Of a DNA stretch of 64,000 bases, positions 24,189 to 34,100 are shown piece after piece. The notes beneath the pieces are model-generated. The model did not search any database, was not told the DNA's origin, and saw nothing but the letters and a program-made list of their open reading frames with translations. The first letter of the stretch is position 1. Each line of letters begins with the position of its first letter. Origin of the DNA: Clostridium beijerinckii (GTDB lineage Bacteria > Bacillota > Clostridia > Clostridiales > Clostridiaceae); assembly GCA_003129525.1 (NCBI GenBank), contig CP029329.1:3208501-3272500 (forward strand). Reading direction: 5' to 3'. Made by a program: the position numbers and the translations under genes.

Positions 24189-25763
24189 CTATAGACCTAA
24201 TTTTTTTAATATTAGTTGGTTATTTTCCTTTGATAAAAATTCGCGGATAACAGGTAAATTATCTTTTAAAACTTCAAAATGTTTTTCTATTTCTTCACTT
24301 GCGTATAAGATTCCTTTGAAATCCTTAATATGACTCTCTGCCATATTATTATCTTTTTTATCATTATAATAGCAGTAATCATCTTCTTTATTCCTACCAT
24401 TCCAAACTTCACAACCTTCGAATGGGTTTGCAGTCCCAATATATAATTTATCTTCACTATCCACAAATAATATTCTTCCACCATAATTATTAGGATTATT
24501 TAAACCTGATTTTATTAGTCGCTTAAAGGTTCTACCATTTCCAGATTCATATAAATCAAAACCAATTGGATATTTAACTTCAGCTAAAATTCTAACAATT
24601 GCTGCATAAATATTAATTATTATTTCAGTAATAGGTGCAGTAATTCTAGCTTCAATAGCAGCTCTATTTCCAAGTAGAGTATCTAATATAACCTCCATAT
24701 TACTTGAATCATCAAAGGTTGATATTAATAATTTACCTTCATATTCCTGTATTTGCCATGCATATACATTGAAAGGATTATTGAATCCTGATCCAAGTCC
24801 TGATATGCTTTCTCCTCTACTTCCTTTAGAAGGATTAGATGGAATTAACGGTCTACCACCAACAACTAATTCCCAATTATCTCTTTTATCAATTCGAATG
24901 ATGTCGCAGCCAAAAGGAATAGCCCACGCTAATGGTAATGGCTTAGTTCCACTTACATATAGATGTTCTTTAAATACACCTATACTTAGAACAATTTCAT
25001 TTGCAGAATCACCAAAACCTTTGTCTACAATAAGTGTCCATTCATTTACTTTTGGCTCTTTACCATTAGTTCTCCATACTTCTGCACCATCAGAGCCACT
25101 TGTTGCAACATAAAGTCTATTATTGAATACAGCCATATTATAAATAGCACCCTTTGGATTTTTATTAGGATCAAGACCTGGAATATTTGTATCTATTACT
25201 TTTTTCCATGGAAAATATTCTGGATCTTTGCTGCTATAAAGTAATGGATCACCTTCTCCTAAATCCTGATCATTTACAGTAGCTATATATAATTTATTAT
25301 TAAAAACAACCATTGATCTTGAAGAAGTACCTTCTAAAGTTCCAAGGTTCATCTCAAACCAATTACATCCGTTAGTTGATTTTAAAACTTTAACAGCAGT
25401 TCCAAATGAAGAAGCAAAAATAGCTGAACTTCCACCAGCTGGCTCATAAGAAATCATGAATCTAAAGCCTACCATAGTTGTTGTATCTTTAGCCTTATAA
25501 ACTCTATTCCATGGAAGACTTCCATCTTTCTTATATCTCCAAATTTCAGCTAGATTGACCTGTGGAATTGGTTCTAATAAAGAAGGTGGATTAATTCCAG
25601 GTGCAATAGATTGTAGCGCAGTTAGTGCAACATTACGTCCAGTACCTACATAAATATAATCATCTAATTCTGCCATAGACCATGCATAATTATTTTGTCT
25701 TGCGTTATTTAAATCATTAAAGTCGAATCCATTTGTTGGTGTAATATTTTTGAAATCATACAT
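24189..25763 (-). CDS. Large beta-propeller-like protein of unknown function
   Basis: A 524-residue protein starting MYDFKNITPTNGFDFNDLNNARQNNYAW. It has recurring blade-like units that each end with a strand of the type YIYVGTG, KLYIATV, RLYVATSG, HLYVSGT, KLLISTF, KLYIGTA, usually followed by AEVWR or similar (AEIWRYKKDG, AEVWRTNG, CEVWNGR). This is the pattern of a six- or seven-bladed propeller. There is no signal peptide, so a cytoplasmic place is likely. The C-terminal 60 residues are helical. AGGAGTGATG sits before the ATG at 25763; the frame from 25805 is rejected. No enzymatic motif recognised. Confidence 0.75.
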   Translation of the reverse strand: MYDFKNITPTNGFDFNDLNNARQNNYAWSMAELDDYIYVGTGRNVALTALQSIAPGINPPSLLEPIPQVNLAEIWRYKKDGSLPWNRVYKAKDTTTMVGFRFMISYEPAGGSSAIFASSFGTAVKVLKSTNGCNWFEMNLGTLEGTSSRSMVVFNNKLYIATVNDQDLGEGDPLLYSSKDPEYFPWKKVIDTNIPGLDPNKNPKGAIYNMAVFNNRLYVATSGSDGAEVWRTNGKEPKVNEWTLIVDKGFGDSANEIVLSIGVFKEHLYVSGTKPLPLAWAIPFGCDIIRIDKRDNWELVVGGRPLIPSNPSKGSRGESISGLGSGFNNPFNVYAWQIQEYEGKLLISTFDDSSNMEVILDTLLGNRAAIEARITAPITEIIINIYAAIVRILAEVKYPIGFDLYESGNGRTFKRLIKSGLNNPNNYGGRILFVDSEDKLYIGTANPFEGCEVWNGRNKEDDYCYYNDKKDNNMAESHIKDFKGILYASEEIEKHFEVLKDNLPVIREFLSKENNQLILKKLGL

Positions 25764-26087
25764 AAACATCACTCCTAATATCATTAGTAAAATAATTCTT
25801 GTCATAATATAATATGTTATATTTATATATATGTTGCTTAATCATACACATTATGTCCACTATAACTAAAATAAACTGTAAGCGTATAATCTGTTTTTTG
25901 TTATTACGTGTTGACTCTTTTACTATTAATGGATATTGAATATCAGGTATGATATACTACAAGAGTAATCAAATAATTGCTGAATATCATTTTTAATTAA
26001 CTAGGATATCAAGCAATGGCGTGTAAAGTAATAATTGCGACTACATAAGAAATGGATGGACAAACTTATTTATTATCTGGAGGAAGT
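25764..26087. other. Divergent promoter region
   Basis: About 320 bp between the propeller-like gene (minus) and yaaA (plus). AT-rich, with no frame or RNA fold that stands out. Confidence 0.35.
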
Positions 26088-26828
26088 ATGTTAAAAATTA
26101 TTGTATCACCAGCTAAAAAAATGAATATAAATACAGAATTTGAGATACATAATATGCCATGTTTTTTAGATAAAACTAAATTTTTAATGAGCTATATGCA
26201 AGGCCTAAGTTATGAGGAAGCTAAAAATTTATGGAAATGCAATGACAAAATTGCCAATACAAGTTTTGAATACTTTTTTAATATGAGAATTACAGAAAGG
26301 CTCACGCCCGCAATATTGGCATATGAAGGAATTCAATATAATTATATGGCTCCAAATGTATTTGATATTGAACAATGGGACTATATTCAAAACCATTTAT
26401 ATATTCTTTCTGGCTTTTATGGATTACTTAAGCCACTTGACGGTGTAGTGCCTTACCGGCTTGAAATGCAATCTGCAGTCAAACTTTCAGGATATAGTAA
26501 TTTATATGATTATTGGGGCGATAGCTTATACCAAAAATTATATGAGGATACAGATATAGTATTGAATCTTGCATCCAAAGAGTATAGTAAATGCATTGAA
26601 AAGTATCTTAACGATCAAGTACAGTTCATATCTATTACCTTTGGTGAATATAAGGACGGTAAAATTATAACCAAAGGAACCTTAGCAAAAATGGCTAGAG
26701 GTGAGATAGTCCGGTACATGGCTGAGGAAAAGATTGAGAATATATCAGATATAAAAAACTTTAACAGACTTGGTTATATATACAGCCCAAAAGCATCAGA
26801 TAATAAAAATATCGTTTTTATCCGATAG
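26088..26828 (+). CDS. yaaA: Peroxide stress protein YaaA
   Basis: A 246-residue YaaA/DUF328 protein starting MLKIIVSPAKKMN. Family landmarks: LTPAILAYEGIQYNYM, FDIEQWDYIQNHLYILSGFYGLLKPLDGVVPYRLEM, YDYWGDSLYQKLYED, VLNLASKEYSKCIEKY and GTLAKMARGEIVRYMAEEKIENISDIKNFNRLGY. In E. coli YaaA lowers free iron and so limits peroxide damage to DNA; the fold binds DNA. Start chosen at 26088 because TGGAGGAAGT lies directly upstream; the in-frame ATG at 26052 has no site. Length is normal. Confidence 0.92.
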   Translation: MLKIIVSPAKKMNINTEFEIHNMPCFLDKTKFLMSYMQGLSYEEAKNLWKCNDKIANTSFEYFFNMRITERLTPAILAYEGIQYNYMAPNVFDIEQWDYIQNHLYILSGFYGLLKPLDGVVPYRLEMQSAVKLSGYSNLYDYWGDSLYQKLYEDTDIVLNLASKEYSKCIEKYLNDQVQFISITFGEYKDGKIITKGTLAKMARGEIVRYMAEEKIENISDIKNFNRLGYIYSPKASDNKNIVFIR

Positions 26829-26991
26829 CTAGAATTAGGAACAAAGTAAGAGTAAAAAAATTAACGGATAGATAAATGTAAACCTCTATTGCTGCCTTTT
26901 CTTCTTACGAAGGAACATTAAAGAATTTAATATCTTTAAGTACAGTAAAGAATGACTTTATAGACTTTTTCTTTCCTATAAGTTATCATAT

Positions 26992-27027
26992 AAAAATAGT
27001 ATTCTCATTAATGAGAATACTATTTTT
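26992..27027. promoter_or_regulatory. 36-bp perfect palindrome before the GIY-YIG gene
   Basis: An 18-bp arm (AAAAATAGTATTCTCATT) meets its complement with no spacer, ending in five T, 25 bp before the GTG start. It could be an intrinsic terminator or attenuator that must be read through, or an operator. The second gene copy has the identical palindrome at 31397-31432. Confidence 0.55.
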
Positions 27028-27052
27028 GTGTTATACGAAAGAAGGAATAAAC

Positions 27053-28129
27053 GTGGATTTAAAGGAAAAGGTACGAGTTCTCCCATCAGTTCCAGGCGTG
27101 TATCTTATGAAGGATTCCCTTGGTGGCATCATTTATGTAGGAAAATCAAAGAACTTAAAAAATAGAGTTGGTTCTTATTTTCAGAATATAAAATCGCGTA
27201 CTCCAAAGGTTGAAAAACTCATAAAAAATTTAAAGGATTTTGAATATATTACTACTGACACAGAATTTGAAGCTTTTATGCTAGAATGTGCGCTAATAAG
27301 AGATCTAAAACCTAGATACAATAGGCTAATGAAAAATCCACTATCTTATACATATATAAAGATTGAATTAGGAGAAAAATATCCTAGTATAGAAACTTCT
27401 AGCACTGATAGTGAAAAGGAACATACTCTTTATTTTGGCCCATATACAAACAAGAATGCTACAGAAAAAGCTATTCAATGCATAAAGGATTTTTATAAAA
27501 TAAATTGCAATTGTAATCATAACAATGGTACTTCATGTCTGAGCTACTCCTTAGACTTGTGTATTGGTATGTGCTTAAAAGCCGCAACTACAACTAAGCA
27601 GTATGAAAATATCATTCACAAAGTCATAGTCTTACTTGATGGTACTGATAATACTGTACTCAAAGAAATAGAAGAAAAGATGCTTATAGCCTCCGAAGAA
27701 TTTGACTTTGAAACTGCCGCAAAATACAGAGACTATATAGCTTCAGTAACCTATCTTGCAAATAATCGAAAATTTTTAAAATTTGCAGAAGAAAATAAAA
27801 ATATAGTTATGATTGAATCACTAAATGAACATTTAATAAAGCTTTTTCTTATTAATAAAAACAACGTTATTTTTTCCCAAACTTATAATATAAAAGGTAT
27901 TAATGTTAAACAACTAAATGAAATTATAAAAATAAGTATTATTCACTACTTTAAAACTAGTATTAGCTCTCCTATAGAAGTTAATAAAGATGAGATAGAT
28001 GAAATTCAAATAATACATAGTTATTTACAAAGTAGTAGTTGTAATTATATTACAATTTCTGAAAATTTGCTTGATCTGGAATATAATTCAGAATTAGATG
28101 CATTAATAGCCAAATTGCTAATTATTTAA
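27053..28129 (+). CDS. GIY-YIG nuclease with UVR motif (UvrC N-terminal/Cho-like)
   Basis: A 358-residue protein from a GTG start preceded by GAAGGA. The GIY-YIG domain covers about residues 12-92 (VPGVYLMKDSLGGIIYVGKSKNLKNRVGSYF, with GVY, YVG and the catalytic arginine in place). A UvrB-binding UVR motif is at about 205-235 (LKEIEEKMLIASEEFDFETAAKYRDYI). The RNase H-like second nuclease and the HhH pair of UvrC are absent, so this is the single-cut Cho-type layout. Cho cuts the 3' side of bulky lesions with UvrAB. The frame opens 14 codons earlier inside the palindrome, but the GTG with its ribosome site is preferred. Confidence 0.82.
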   Translation: MDLKEKVRVLPSVPGVYLMKDSLGGIIYVGKSKNLKNRVGSYFQNIKSRTPKVEKLIKNLKDFEYITTDTEFEAFMLECALIRDLKPRYNRLMKNPLSYTYIKIELGEKYPSIETSSTDSEKEHTLYFGPYTNKNATEKAIQCIKDFYKINCNCNHNNGTSCLSYSLDLCIGMCLKAATTTKQYENIIHKVIVLLDGTDNTVLKEIEEKMLIASEEFDFETAAKYRDYIASVTYLANNRKFLKFAEENKNIVMIESLNEHLIKLFLINKNNVIFSQTYNIKGINVKQLNEIIKISIIHYFKTSISSPIEVNKDEIDEIQIIHSYLQSSSCNYITISENLLDLEYNSELDALIAKLLII

Positions 28130-28495
28130 GGCATTGAGAAGTTCATTATATCAAAAACAAAAGATTTGGAGCATCACTCTTTAAACGTATTTTTTAAATT
28201 GATATTTTCCTTAGGATGTTGCTGAAAAACGAAGTATTTAAGTTGCTAATCACTTCATATATTTCCACAATTTACATCTCCATTTTAATTTTTGGACCTC
28301 AGAGGTATTTGCACGCCTTAGGCGCGCTTGCTAACAAAAAACGGAACAGTTTTTATTCCTATAAATTTAAAAATAACTAAATAACTATACCCAAGTTTAT
28401 ATAAATGAAATATAATATAAACTTGGAGATAGTTATATAATCTTATATTATATTTAATTAATTAAGCAACAGTGTTTTAGCAAGGAGAAAATCAA
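28130..28495. other. Intergenic region after the GIY-YIG gene
   Basis: About 365 bp. The first 110 bp belong to the segmental repeat. A short GC-rich inverted repeat (GCACGCCTTAGGCGCGC) lies at about 28311-28327, and the promoter of the next gene should lie near 28440. Nothing else recognised. Confidence 0.35.
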
Positions 28496-28918
28496 ATGAT
28501 AAGAGATTCTTTAATGATATTACTTTTACTAACAGTAATACTTGGAGTTATATTTTTACTTTATGCAACAGGCCTTTTGAGACGTAGAATAGTAGTAACA
28601 ACAATTCAGAACTTGCCACTAGGTATATTCAAAGAAAATAATATACAAGTCCAAGAAAATTCTAAAAGCGATGAAAATAAGCTAATAGAATGCAAGAACA
28701 AAAATGTAGCAAATGATTTGAAAAAAGAATTTAGTTCAGAATCTTTAAATATGATAAAAGAAAATAATATGCCAGATGAAGAAATTGTATATTGGACGCC
28801 ACAAGGGCAACATTACCATAAGATGCAAAATTGCAGAACTTTACTAAGAAGCAAAGTAATTAATGGCGGTTCGATAAATGAAAGTGGTAAATTAACTGGG
28901 TGTCATAAATGCAATTAA
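28496..28918 (+). CDS. Membrane-anchored protein with a YHxxxNC...CHKC zinc-ribbon-like tail
   Basis: A 140-residue protein. One N-terminal membrane helix (about 5-27; MILLLLTVILGVIFLLYATGLL) is followed by LRRR, so the rest is probably cytoplasmic by the positive-inside rule. After a polar linker, the last 45 residues read VYWTPQGQHYHKMQNCRTLLRSK, then LTGCHKCN. This His-Cys-CxxC arrangement is the small metal-binding module often found at the ends of competence and nuclease proteins in Firmicutes. Ribosome site CAAGGAG. Function unknown. Confidence 0.65.
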   Translation: MIRDSLMILLLLTVILGVIFLLYATGLLRRRIVVTTIQNLPLGIFKENNIQVQENSKSDENKLIECKNKNVANDLKKEFSSESLNMIKENNMPDEEIVYWTPQGQHYHKMQNCRTLLRSKVINGGSINESGKLTGCHKCN

Positions 28919-28953
28919 ATTTATTTTAATATATTTATATAGTTTTCATACAT

Positions 28954-29016
28954 ATTGGTTTCTACATACAGACACACAGCCTGTCTATTGTTTGAGTAGG
29001 AACCATATTAATGATT
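28954..29016. terminator. Long imperfect hairpin after the zinc-ribbon-like protein
   Basis: TGGTTTCTAC pairs with GTAGGAACCA with one mismatch, enclosing an inner AGACA/TGTCT stem. There is no T-run, so function is uncertain. Confidence 0.35.
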
Positions 29017-29052
29017 TATCACTACTTATATTCTTTTATCTATCAATTTCAA

Positions 29053-29319
29053 TTATTCTCTATATCCATATTCCTTAAGCCTATCTCTACACATTTTTCT
29101 TTCTTCATCAGTAAAGATCTCTTTATATTTATTCTTTAACACCCAAACTTCAACTGACAAATCTAATCTATGACTTTCCCATAACCTAACAAAACCATCA
29201 GTTCCACTATTCTTACTTATAAGCTTCTTTGCAGTCTTTAAACCACCTTCTCTAAGCAACGTTTCTCTAAATATCGTAGCAAACACCCCAGATGCCCAGT
29301 GATTGTCAGGGGCAAGCAC
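29053..29319 (-). pseudogene. Probable 3' remnant of an unknown gene
   Basis: An 88-residue frame (GVFATIFRETLLREGGLKTAKKLISKN, then WVLKNKYKEIFTDEERKMCRDRLKEYGYRE). The only start is a GTG with no ribosome site and an in-frame stop two codons upstream. It looks like the C-terminal part of a larger protein whose front half is gone. No family recognised. Confidence 0.4.
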
Positions 29320-29349
29320 TAGCTAGATATTTCACCTATTGCAAACTTG

Positions 29350-31047
29350 TTATACTTTAAAATTATTAACCATTCCAACTAATTTATTTGTACTAGTGTT
29401 AACTTCTTTTATCAATTTCACCACATTATCAGATTTTTCAGATATAGCATTCAACTTTTCAGCAATATTATTTGTTCCATTTGCCGATTCGTTATTTGCA
29501 TTAGTTATTTGATTTACGGATTCTACGACTGTAACCATTGAAGTCATTATTTTATTGGATTTTTCACTAAAGTCAGTTGTCATATTGTTAATCATAATTG
29601 CATCATTATTATACTGCTCTCCAGTATTAACAATCATTTCGTAATCACTTATAACTTGAGTGTTTATGAACTCAATTATATCTTCTGATGTAGCCACTAA
29701 GTTTTTTACTGTACCTACAACTACATTGTTAATATTTTTTATTTCTGATACAGTATTTTTTGAGTCTTCTGCAAGTTTTCTAATTTCTTCTGCTACCACT
29801 GAAAAACCTTTTCCAGCCTCCCCTGCTCTTGCAGCTTCTATGGCTGCATTTAATGCTAGTAAATTAGTTTGAGATGCAATTTGTAAAATAGCTTCAGATA
29901 AAACACTTATTTTCTCTACTTCTTTAGATTTTTCAATAGCTTCTAGAAGCTTGTCCTGTGTTTCGTTATTAATTTGCTTTGCTGTTTCTTTAGAATAAAC
30001 AGCTTTATTTTTAAGATCATTTGCTCTATCTTTAATTTCTGATGATTTTTCAGCTTCGTTCTTTGCCTTTTCTGCAATTGATTCTATTTCTAACTCAATT
30101 TGGGAATTTGCTACACTCATTTCTTCTGTCGATGCTGCTGTTTCTTCCATGCCACTAGATAATTCTTCTGTTGTAGAGGAAACATCTTCAATTAATAAAT
30201 ATAACTGATTAATATTTTCATTTGTTCTCTTAACTTTATTTTCAACATTTCCAGATTCATCAATAATAACACTAATTATTTCTCTAAATGAATTTTGCAT
30301 TAAGTTAAAGTTTTTTGCAAGTTCACCAATTTCATCTTTACTAACAAAATCAATATGCTTTGTTAAATCTCCTTCACTACTTGCCATATCTTTTAATTTT
30401 GACAAAATTAAAGTTATTGGATTAACAATATTCTTTGTAACATAAATCCATGCTATTATAGATAATATTATTACACCTAAAATAGATACTACTATTAAAA
30501 TTATTGTATTTGTTATTGATTTTTCTATATTTCTTATAGAAAAATCAATATTTTGAGAAGCTAAAATCTTAAAGTTATCAACTTCACTGTTAATTACTTC
30601 AGCAGTACTATCAAATTCTTCCATAGATAAATTACCTTTATCAGGGCCCCCATCAATATATGCTCTAGCCATTGTTTTGCCCGTTTCATAATATGGATTA
30701 AAACTTTTTTCTATTTTTTCTATTTCCCCTGTACTTTCAGGATTTATTTGTTTAAGCTCTTCTATAACAACTTTTACATCTTGTGCATACGTTTCAGCCT
30801 TATCAAATCCATCATCAAATCCTTTTGCTGCTCTTGTTGCACTTATGTCCGTAAGCCATTGTTGAACCTCTACAACATCAAGTTTTAATTTATCAGTTTT
30901 GGAAATAGTAGAAAAATATTTTGTATTCATTTCTTTTACCAATTTCAAATTATTATTCGTGTAAATAAACTGAATTATCATAAAACCTACAAAAAATATA
31001 ATCATTAAAAAAAGTGGTAATAATATTTTGATTTTTATACTTCTCAT
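29350..31047 (-). CDS. Methyl-accepting chemotaxis protein
   Basis: A 565-residue transmembrane chemoreceptor. TM1 is at about 8-29 and TM2 at about 183-205, enclosing an extracellular helical sensor of about 150 residues. HAMP follows (about 205-260; [19 protein letters not shown]), then the signalling domain with the highly conserved hairpin tip [21 protein letters not shown] and [14 protein letters not shown]. It should signal through CheW-CheA. Ligand unknown. GGGAAGG precedes the ATG. It lies between the two copies of the GIY-YIG segmental repeat and so could be lost by recombination between them. Confidence 0.93.
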   Translation of the reverse strand: MRSIKIKILLPLFLMIIFFVGFMIIQFIYTNNNLKLVKEMNTKYFSTISKTDKLKLDVVEVQQWLTDISATRAAKGFDDGFDKAETYAQDVKVVIEELKQINPESTGEIEKIEKSFNPYYETGKTMARAYIDGGPDKGNLSMEEFDSTAEVINSEVDNFKILASQNIDFSIRNIEKSITNTIILIVVSILGVIILSIIAWIYVTKNIVNPITLILSKLKDMASSEGDLTKHIDFVSKDEIGELAKNFNLMQNSFREIISVIIDESGNVENKVKRTNENINQLYLLIEDVSSTTEELSSGMEETAASTEEMSVANSQIELEIESIAEKAKNEAEKSSEIKDRANDLKNKAVYSKETAKQINNETQDKLLEAIEKSKEVEKISVLSEAILQIASQTNLLALNAAIEAARAGEAGKGFSVVAEEIRKLAEDSKNTVSEIKNINNVVVGTVKNLVATSEDIIEFINTQVISDYEMIVNTGEQYNNDAIMINNMTTDFSEKSNKIMTSMVTVVESVNQITNANNESANGTNNIAEKLNAISEKSDNVVKLIKEVNTSTNKLVGMVNNFKV

Positions 31048-31185
31048 ATATAACCTTCCCTTCCTCTTTATATACGTTTATTTTAACATCAATATATGTT
31101 ATTTAATAAACAAAAACTGTAAAAATAAACAAACTAGCTTAATATTAATACTAAACTAGCCTTATTTTAGAACATTACGTTTTTA

Positions 31186-31279
31186 AGGGGACGGTATTAA
31201 TTCCATTAACGGTATTACAAAAATCCTGTATTCTTTTATCAATGTTTTTTACGCCTTGAACTTCAAACTTACCTTTAAT
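31186..31279 (-). pseudogene. Short coding relic next to the segmental repeat
   Basis: On the minus strand about 30 codons read KFEVQGVKNIDKRIQDFCNTVNG and then INTVPLKT before a stop. No start or upstream part exists. The surrounding interval 31048-31415 has the promoter of the chemoreceptor and the start of the repeat. It may be the end of a small mobile element, but that is a guess. Confidence 0.25.
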
Positions 31280-31457
31280 AATGTAAACCTATATTGCTAC
31301 CTTTTCTTCTTACGAAGGAACATTAAAGAATTTAATATCTTTAAGTACAGTAAAGAATGACTTTATAGACTTTTTCTTTCCTATAAGTTATCATATAAAA
31401 ATAGTATTCTCATTAATGAGAATACTATTTTTATGTTATACGAAAGAAGGAATAAAC

Positions 31458-32294
31458 GTGGATTTAAAGGAAAAGGTAAGAGCTCTCCCATCAGTTCCAG
31501 GCGTGTATCTTATGAAGGATTCCCTTGGTGGCATCATTTATGTAGGAAAATCAAAGAACTTAAGAAATAGAGTTGGGTCTTATTTTCAGAATATAAAATC
31601 TCGTACTCCAAAGGTTGAAAAACTCATAAAAAATTTAAAGGATTTTGAATATATTACTACTGACACAGAATTTGAAGCTTTTATGCTAGAATGTGCGCTA
31701 ATAAGAGATCTAAAACCTAGATACAATAGGCTAATGAAAAATCCACTATCTTATACATATATAAAGATTGAATTAGGAGAAAAATATCCTAGTATAGAAA
31801 CTTCTAGCACTGATAGTGAAAAGGAACATACTCTTTATTTTGGCCCATATACAAACAAGAATGCTACAGAAAAAGCTATTCAATGCATAAAGGATTTTTA
31901 TAAAATAAATTGCAATTGTAATCATAACAATGGTACTTCATGTCTGAGCTACTCCTTAGACTTGTGTATTGGTATGTGCTTAAAAGCCGCAACTACAACT
32001 AAGCAGTATGAAAATATCATTCACAAAGTCATAGTCTTACTTGATGGTACTGATAATACTGTACTCAAAGAAATAGAAGAAAAGATGCTTATAGCCTCCG
32101 AAGAATTTGACTTTGAAACTGCCGCAAAATATAGAGACTATATAGCTTCAGTAACCTATCTTGAAAACAATAGAAAAATTTTGAAATTTGCAGAAGAAAA
32201 TAAAAATATAGCTATGATTGAATCACTAAATGAACATTTAATAAAACTTTTTCTTATTAAGAAAAACAACGTTATTTTTTCCCAAACTTATAAA
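31458..32294 (+). pseudogene. GIY-YIG/UVR nuclease copy 2, 5' part, disrupted by IS
   Basis: The GTG start and ribosome site are as in copy 1. The frame encodes the full GIY-YIG domain and UVR motif with only a few substitutions (for example RALPS for RVLPS, LENNRKILK for LANNRKFLK). It reads SQTYK and is then cut by the IS at codon 279 or so; the remaining frame adds a few IS-encoded residues (MIKPQKL) and stops at 32318. The 3' part continues at 34101-34343. The catalytic domain survives, so a shortened protein might still be made. Confidence 0.85.
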
Positions 32295-34100
32295 ATGATT
32301 AAACCACAAAAACTATAAAGTATCGTGATTAGTTTGACAGCTTTGCTTCAAATTCTAAAAAATATAATTTAAAACAGTTAATTATTACAGCAACTATACA
32401 TGCAATTATATTGAGAAAACACTCTATGCCACTTTCAAGAAACTGTTTTAACAGTTTCTTGAAGTTATAGGCTGCGATTTTAAATCCAACCCATAATTTT
32501 GAGCGCAATAATCCCCGGATAGGCATGGTATCAATTTTATATCTTCTCCTCAAAACAGAAGGAATACCTTCTATACCAGCCCTTTTATTTGCAAGCTTTA
32601 TATACTCACTCTCGTGCATTTTTTCTCTTTGAGTAGCTGTATTATAAGCTTTTTCGCTAACTCTTATGGTATTAAATTTCTTTGATATTTTCTTTGGACA
32701 TTGTGAATTTAAAGGACATTTTTCACATGTACTGGAGTCAAATTTGGCTGTATAAGATTTTGAACTATAATAAGACTCTACAGGTTCGACTCCGTTAGGA
32801 CAACAACTTATTACATTTTTTTCGTCATCTACAATGAATTTTGAATAACTCAGTTTATCAGTAGATACTTTTCTGCCAACTAGTTGACTTGGAATCATTT
32901 CAATTCCTTGTTTTAAAGCATTTTTGGCTTTTTCTTGTTCATAGTAAGCACCATCAACTAGTAGTTTACAGTTTGAATTTTTATTTTGTGAAGCTAAATT
33001 AGCAATAACATCATCAGCAAATTTTGAATCGCTGTGAATATTTTGCTTAAGGTCATAGCCTGTTATAACACTGTTTTTATCATTAAATGATTCTTGTATA
33101 TTAACAACATAACCAACGTTACCACCATATTTTTTTCTGTAGGTTGCATCTTTGTCAGTTGGATTTTGTAAACTAGTTGAAGTTATATCTTTTGAATCTT
33201 TAATAACTAAATTTTTTGCAGCATCTTCTGTAGTTTGGTCCTGAATAACTCTATTTAAAAGTTGAAACTCTTCTGTTGAAGTAACTATATCTCCAGCTTT
33301 CAGAGCGATATTGTATAGAATTTTAGAATGTTCGATTAAAATTGAAAGTTTTGAATCAGCCTTTAAATCTTGAGTTCTATATATAGTGTCATTTTTATGC
33401 CCCTTTTCAAGGTACGGTTTTAGTTCATCACTTATAATAGGTGGATTTATTATATTTAGAGCTTTAATAAGTCTGCTATTTATAGAATATACTAGCTCAA
33501 TTCTACTTAATTTTTTGCATGATGAACTAACCATTAACGAATCCACTCTAACTTTTTTATTATCAACAGATAAATACTTAGCAATGCTTTCGGATAAAGC
33601 TTCAACTTCAGCTTTTATTAAGTCTTCATTAGTTGACGCTTCATATTCAACAAGTCTGTTTCTAAAATTTGTTAGAGTATTTATAGATACTGGTTGTGTT
33701 TCATAATTAGTTGTATTTAAAGCATATTGATATCTTACATCGAAATGAATAGAGCCGATAAGCTCTTCATCAGTCTGCTGAAATATTTCTTTTATAATTA
33801 GTAAGCCAAGAATAACATTAATAGGTGAATTAGGCCTTGAGGCTTTATTGCTATATAAAACCGAAAAACGCTCCTCATTTATTCGCGGAAAAATATGATC
33901 CTTAAATGCCTTAGCCCAACTTTTATTTAAAATATCTTGAAGGTATTTTGGCATTTGGTTGATTGGTTCAAATAATGAAGTTTGTTGAAGGTCATTTTTG
34001 CAAAACATAGTAATTCTCCTCATACGTTTAATTTTATAATGCTATTATATCATTAAATTCTAATTGGATGATATTTGTCAGCTTTTTGTGGTCTAATCAT
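32295..34100 (-). mobile_element. IS1182-family insertion sequence in the GIY-YIG gene
   Basis: An 1806-bp element. The left end ATGATTAAACCACAAAAA and the complement of the right end ATGATTAGACCACAAAAA are 18-bp terminal inverted repeats with one mismatch. Comparison with the intact gene copy fixes both junctions: the gene stops at ACTTATAA and resumes at AATATAAAAG. The target duplication is short, about 2-3 bp. It carries one intact transposase gene. Confidence 0.9.
32329..34008 (-). CDS. IS1182-family transposase
   Basis: A 559-residue DDE transposase from MFCKNDLQQTSLFEPINQMP, preceded by GAGGAG. Typical parts are the N-terminal DUF772 region (SRPNSPINVILGLLIIKEIFQQTDEELIGSIHFDVRYQYAL), the DDE fold (LLVDGAYYEQEKAKNAL), the Cys cluster CEKCPLNSQCPKK and the C-terminal helix with RAGIEGIPSVLRRRYKIDTMPIRGLLRSKLWVGFKIAAYNFKKL. 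Full length and apparently intact, so the element may still move. Confidence 0.9.
   Translation of the reverse strand: MFCKNDLQQTSLFEPINQMPKYLQDILNKSWAKAFKDHIFPRINEERFSVLYSNKASRPNSPINVILGLLIIKEIFQQTDEELIGSIHFDVRYQYALNTTNYETQPVSINTLTNFRNRLVEYEASTNEDLIKAEVEALSESIAKYLSVDNKKVRVDSLMVSSSCKKLSRIELVYSINSRLIKALNIINPPIISDELKPYLEKGHKNDTIYRTQDLKADSKLSILIEHSKILYNIALKAGDIVTSTEEFQLLNRVIQDQTTEDAAKNLVIKDSKDITSTSLQNPTDKDATYRKKYGGNVGYVVNIQESFNDKNSVITGYDLKQNIHSDSKFADDVIANLASQNKNSNCKLLVDGAYYEQEKAKNALKQGIEMIPSQLVGRKVSTDKLSYSKFIVDDEKNVISCCPNGVEPVESYYSSKSYTAKFDSSTCEKCPLNSQCPKKISKKFNTIRVSEKAYNTATQREKMHESEYIKLANKRAGIEGIPSVLRRRYKIDTMPIRGLLRSKLWVGFKIAAYNFKKLLKQFLESGIECFLNIIACIVAVIINCFKLYFLEFEAKLSN

Larger units (their letters stand above)
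26874..28242. repeat. Segmental direct repeat, copy 1
   Basis: About 1.37 kb, from AATGTAAACCT at 26874 to the block ending ATTTAAGTTGCTA at about 28242, recurs at 31280-34462 at roughly 97 percent identity by eye. It contains the palindrome, the whole GIY-YIG gene and about 110 bp behind it. Confidence 0.9.

Noticed and set aside
24287-24484. 65-codon minus-strand frame in the 3' part of the propeller-like gene
   Set aside because: Out-of-frame shadow on the same strand without a ribosome site.
26992-27027. The palindrome before the GIY-YIG gene as a Fur box
   Set aside because: The GAGAAT/ATTCTC core and even symmetry do not match the 7-1-7 Fur pattern.
27053-28129. Full UvrC annotation for the GIY-YIG gene
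   Set aside because: The RNase H-like nuclease and helix-hairpin-helix regions are missing; Cho-like is the better description.
28130-28495. A riboswitch or tRNA in the 5' leader before the zinc-ribbon-like protein
   Set aside because: No conserved riboswitch core or cloverleaf could be drawn; the short GC-rich repeat alone is not enough.
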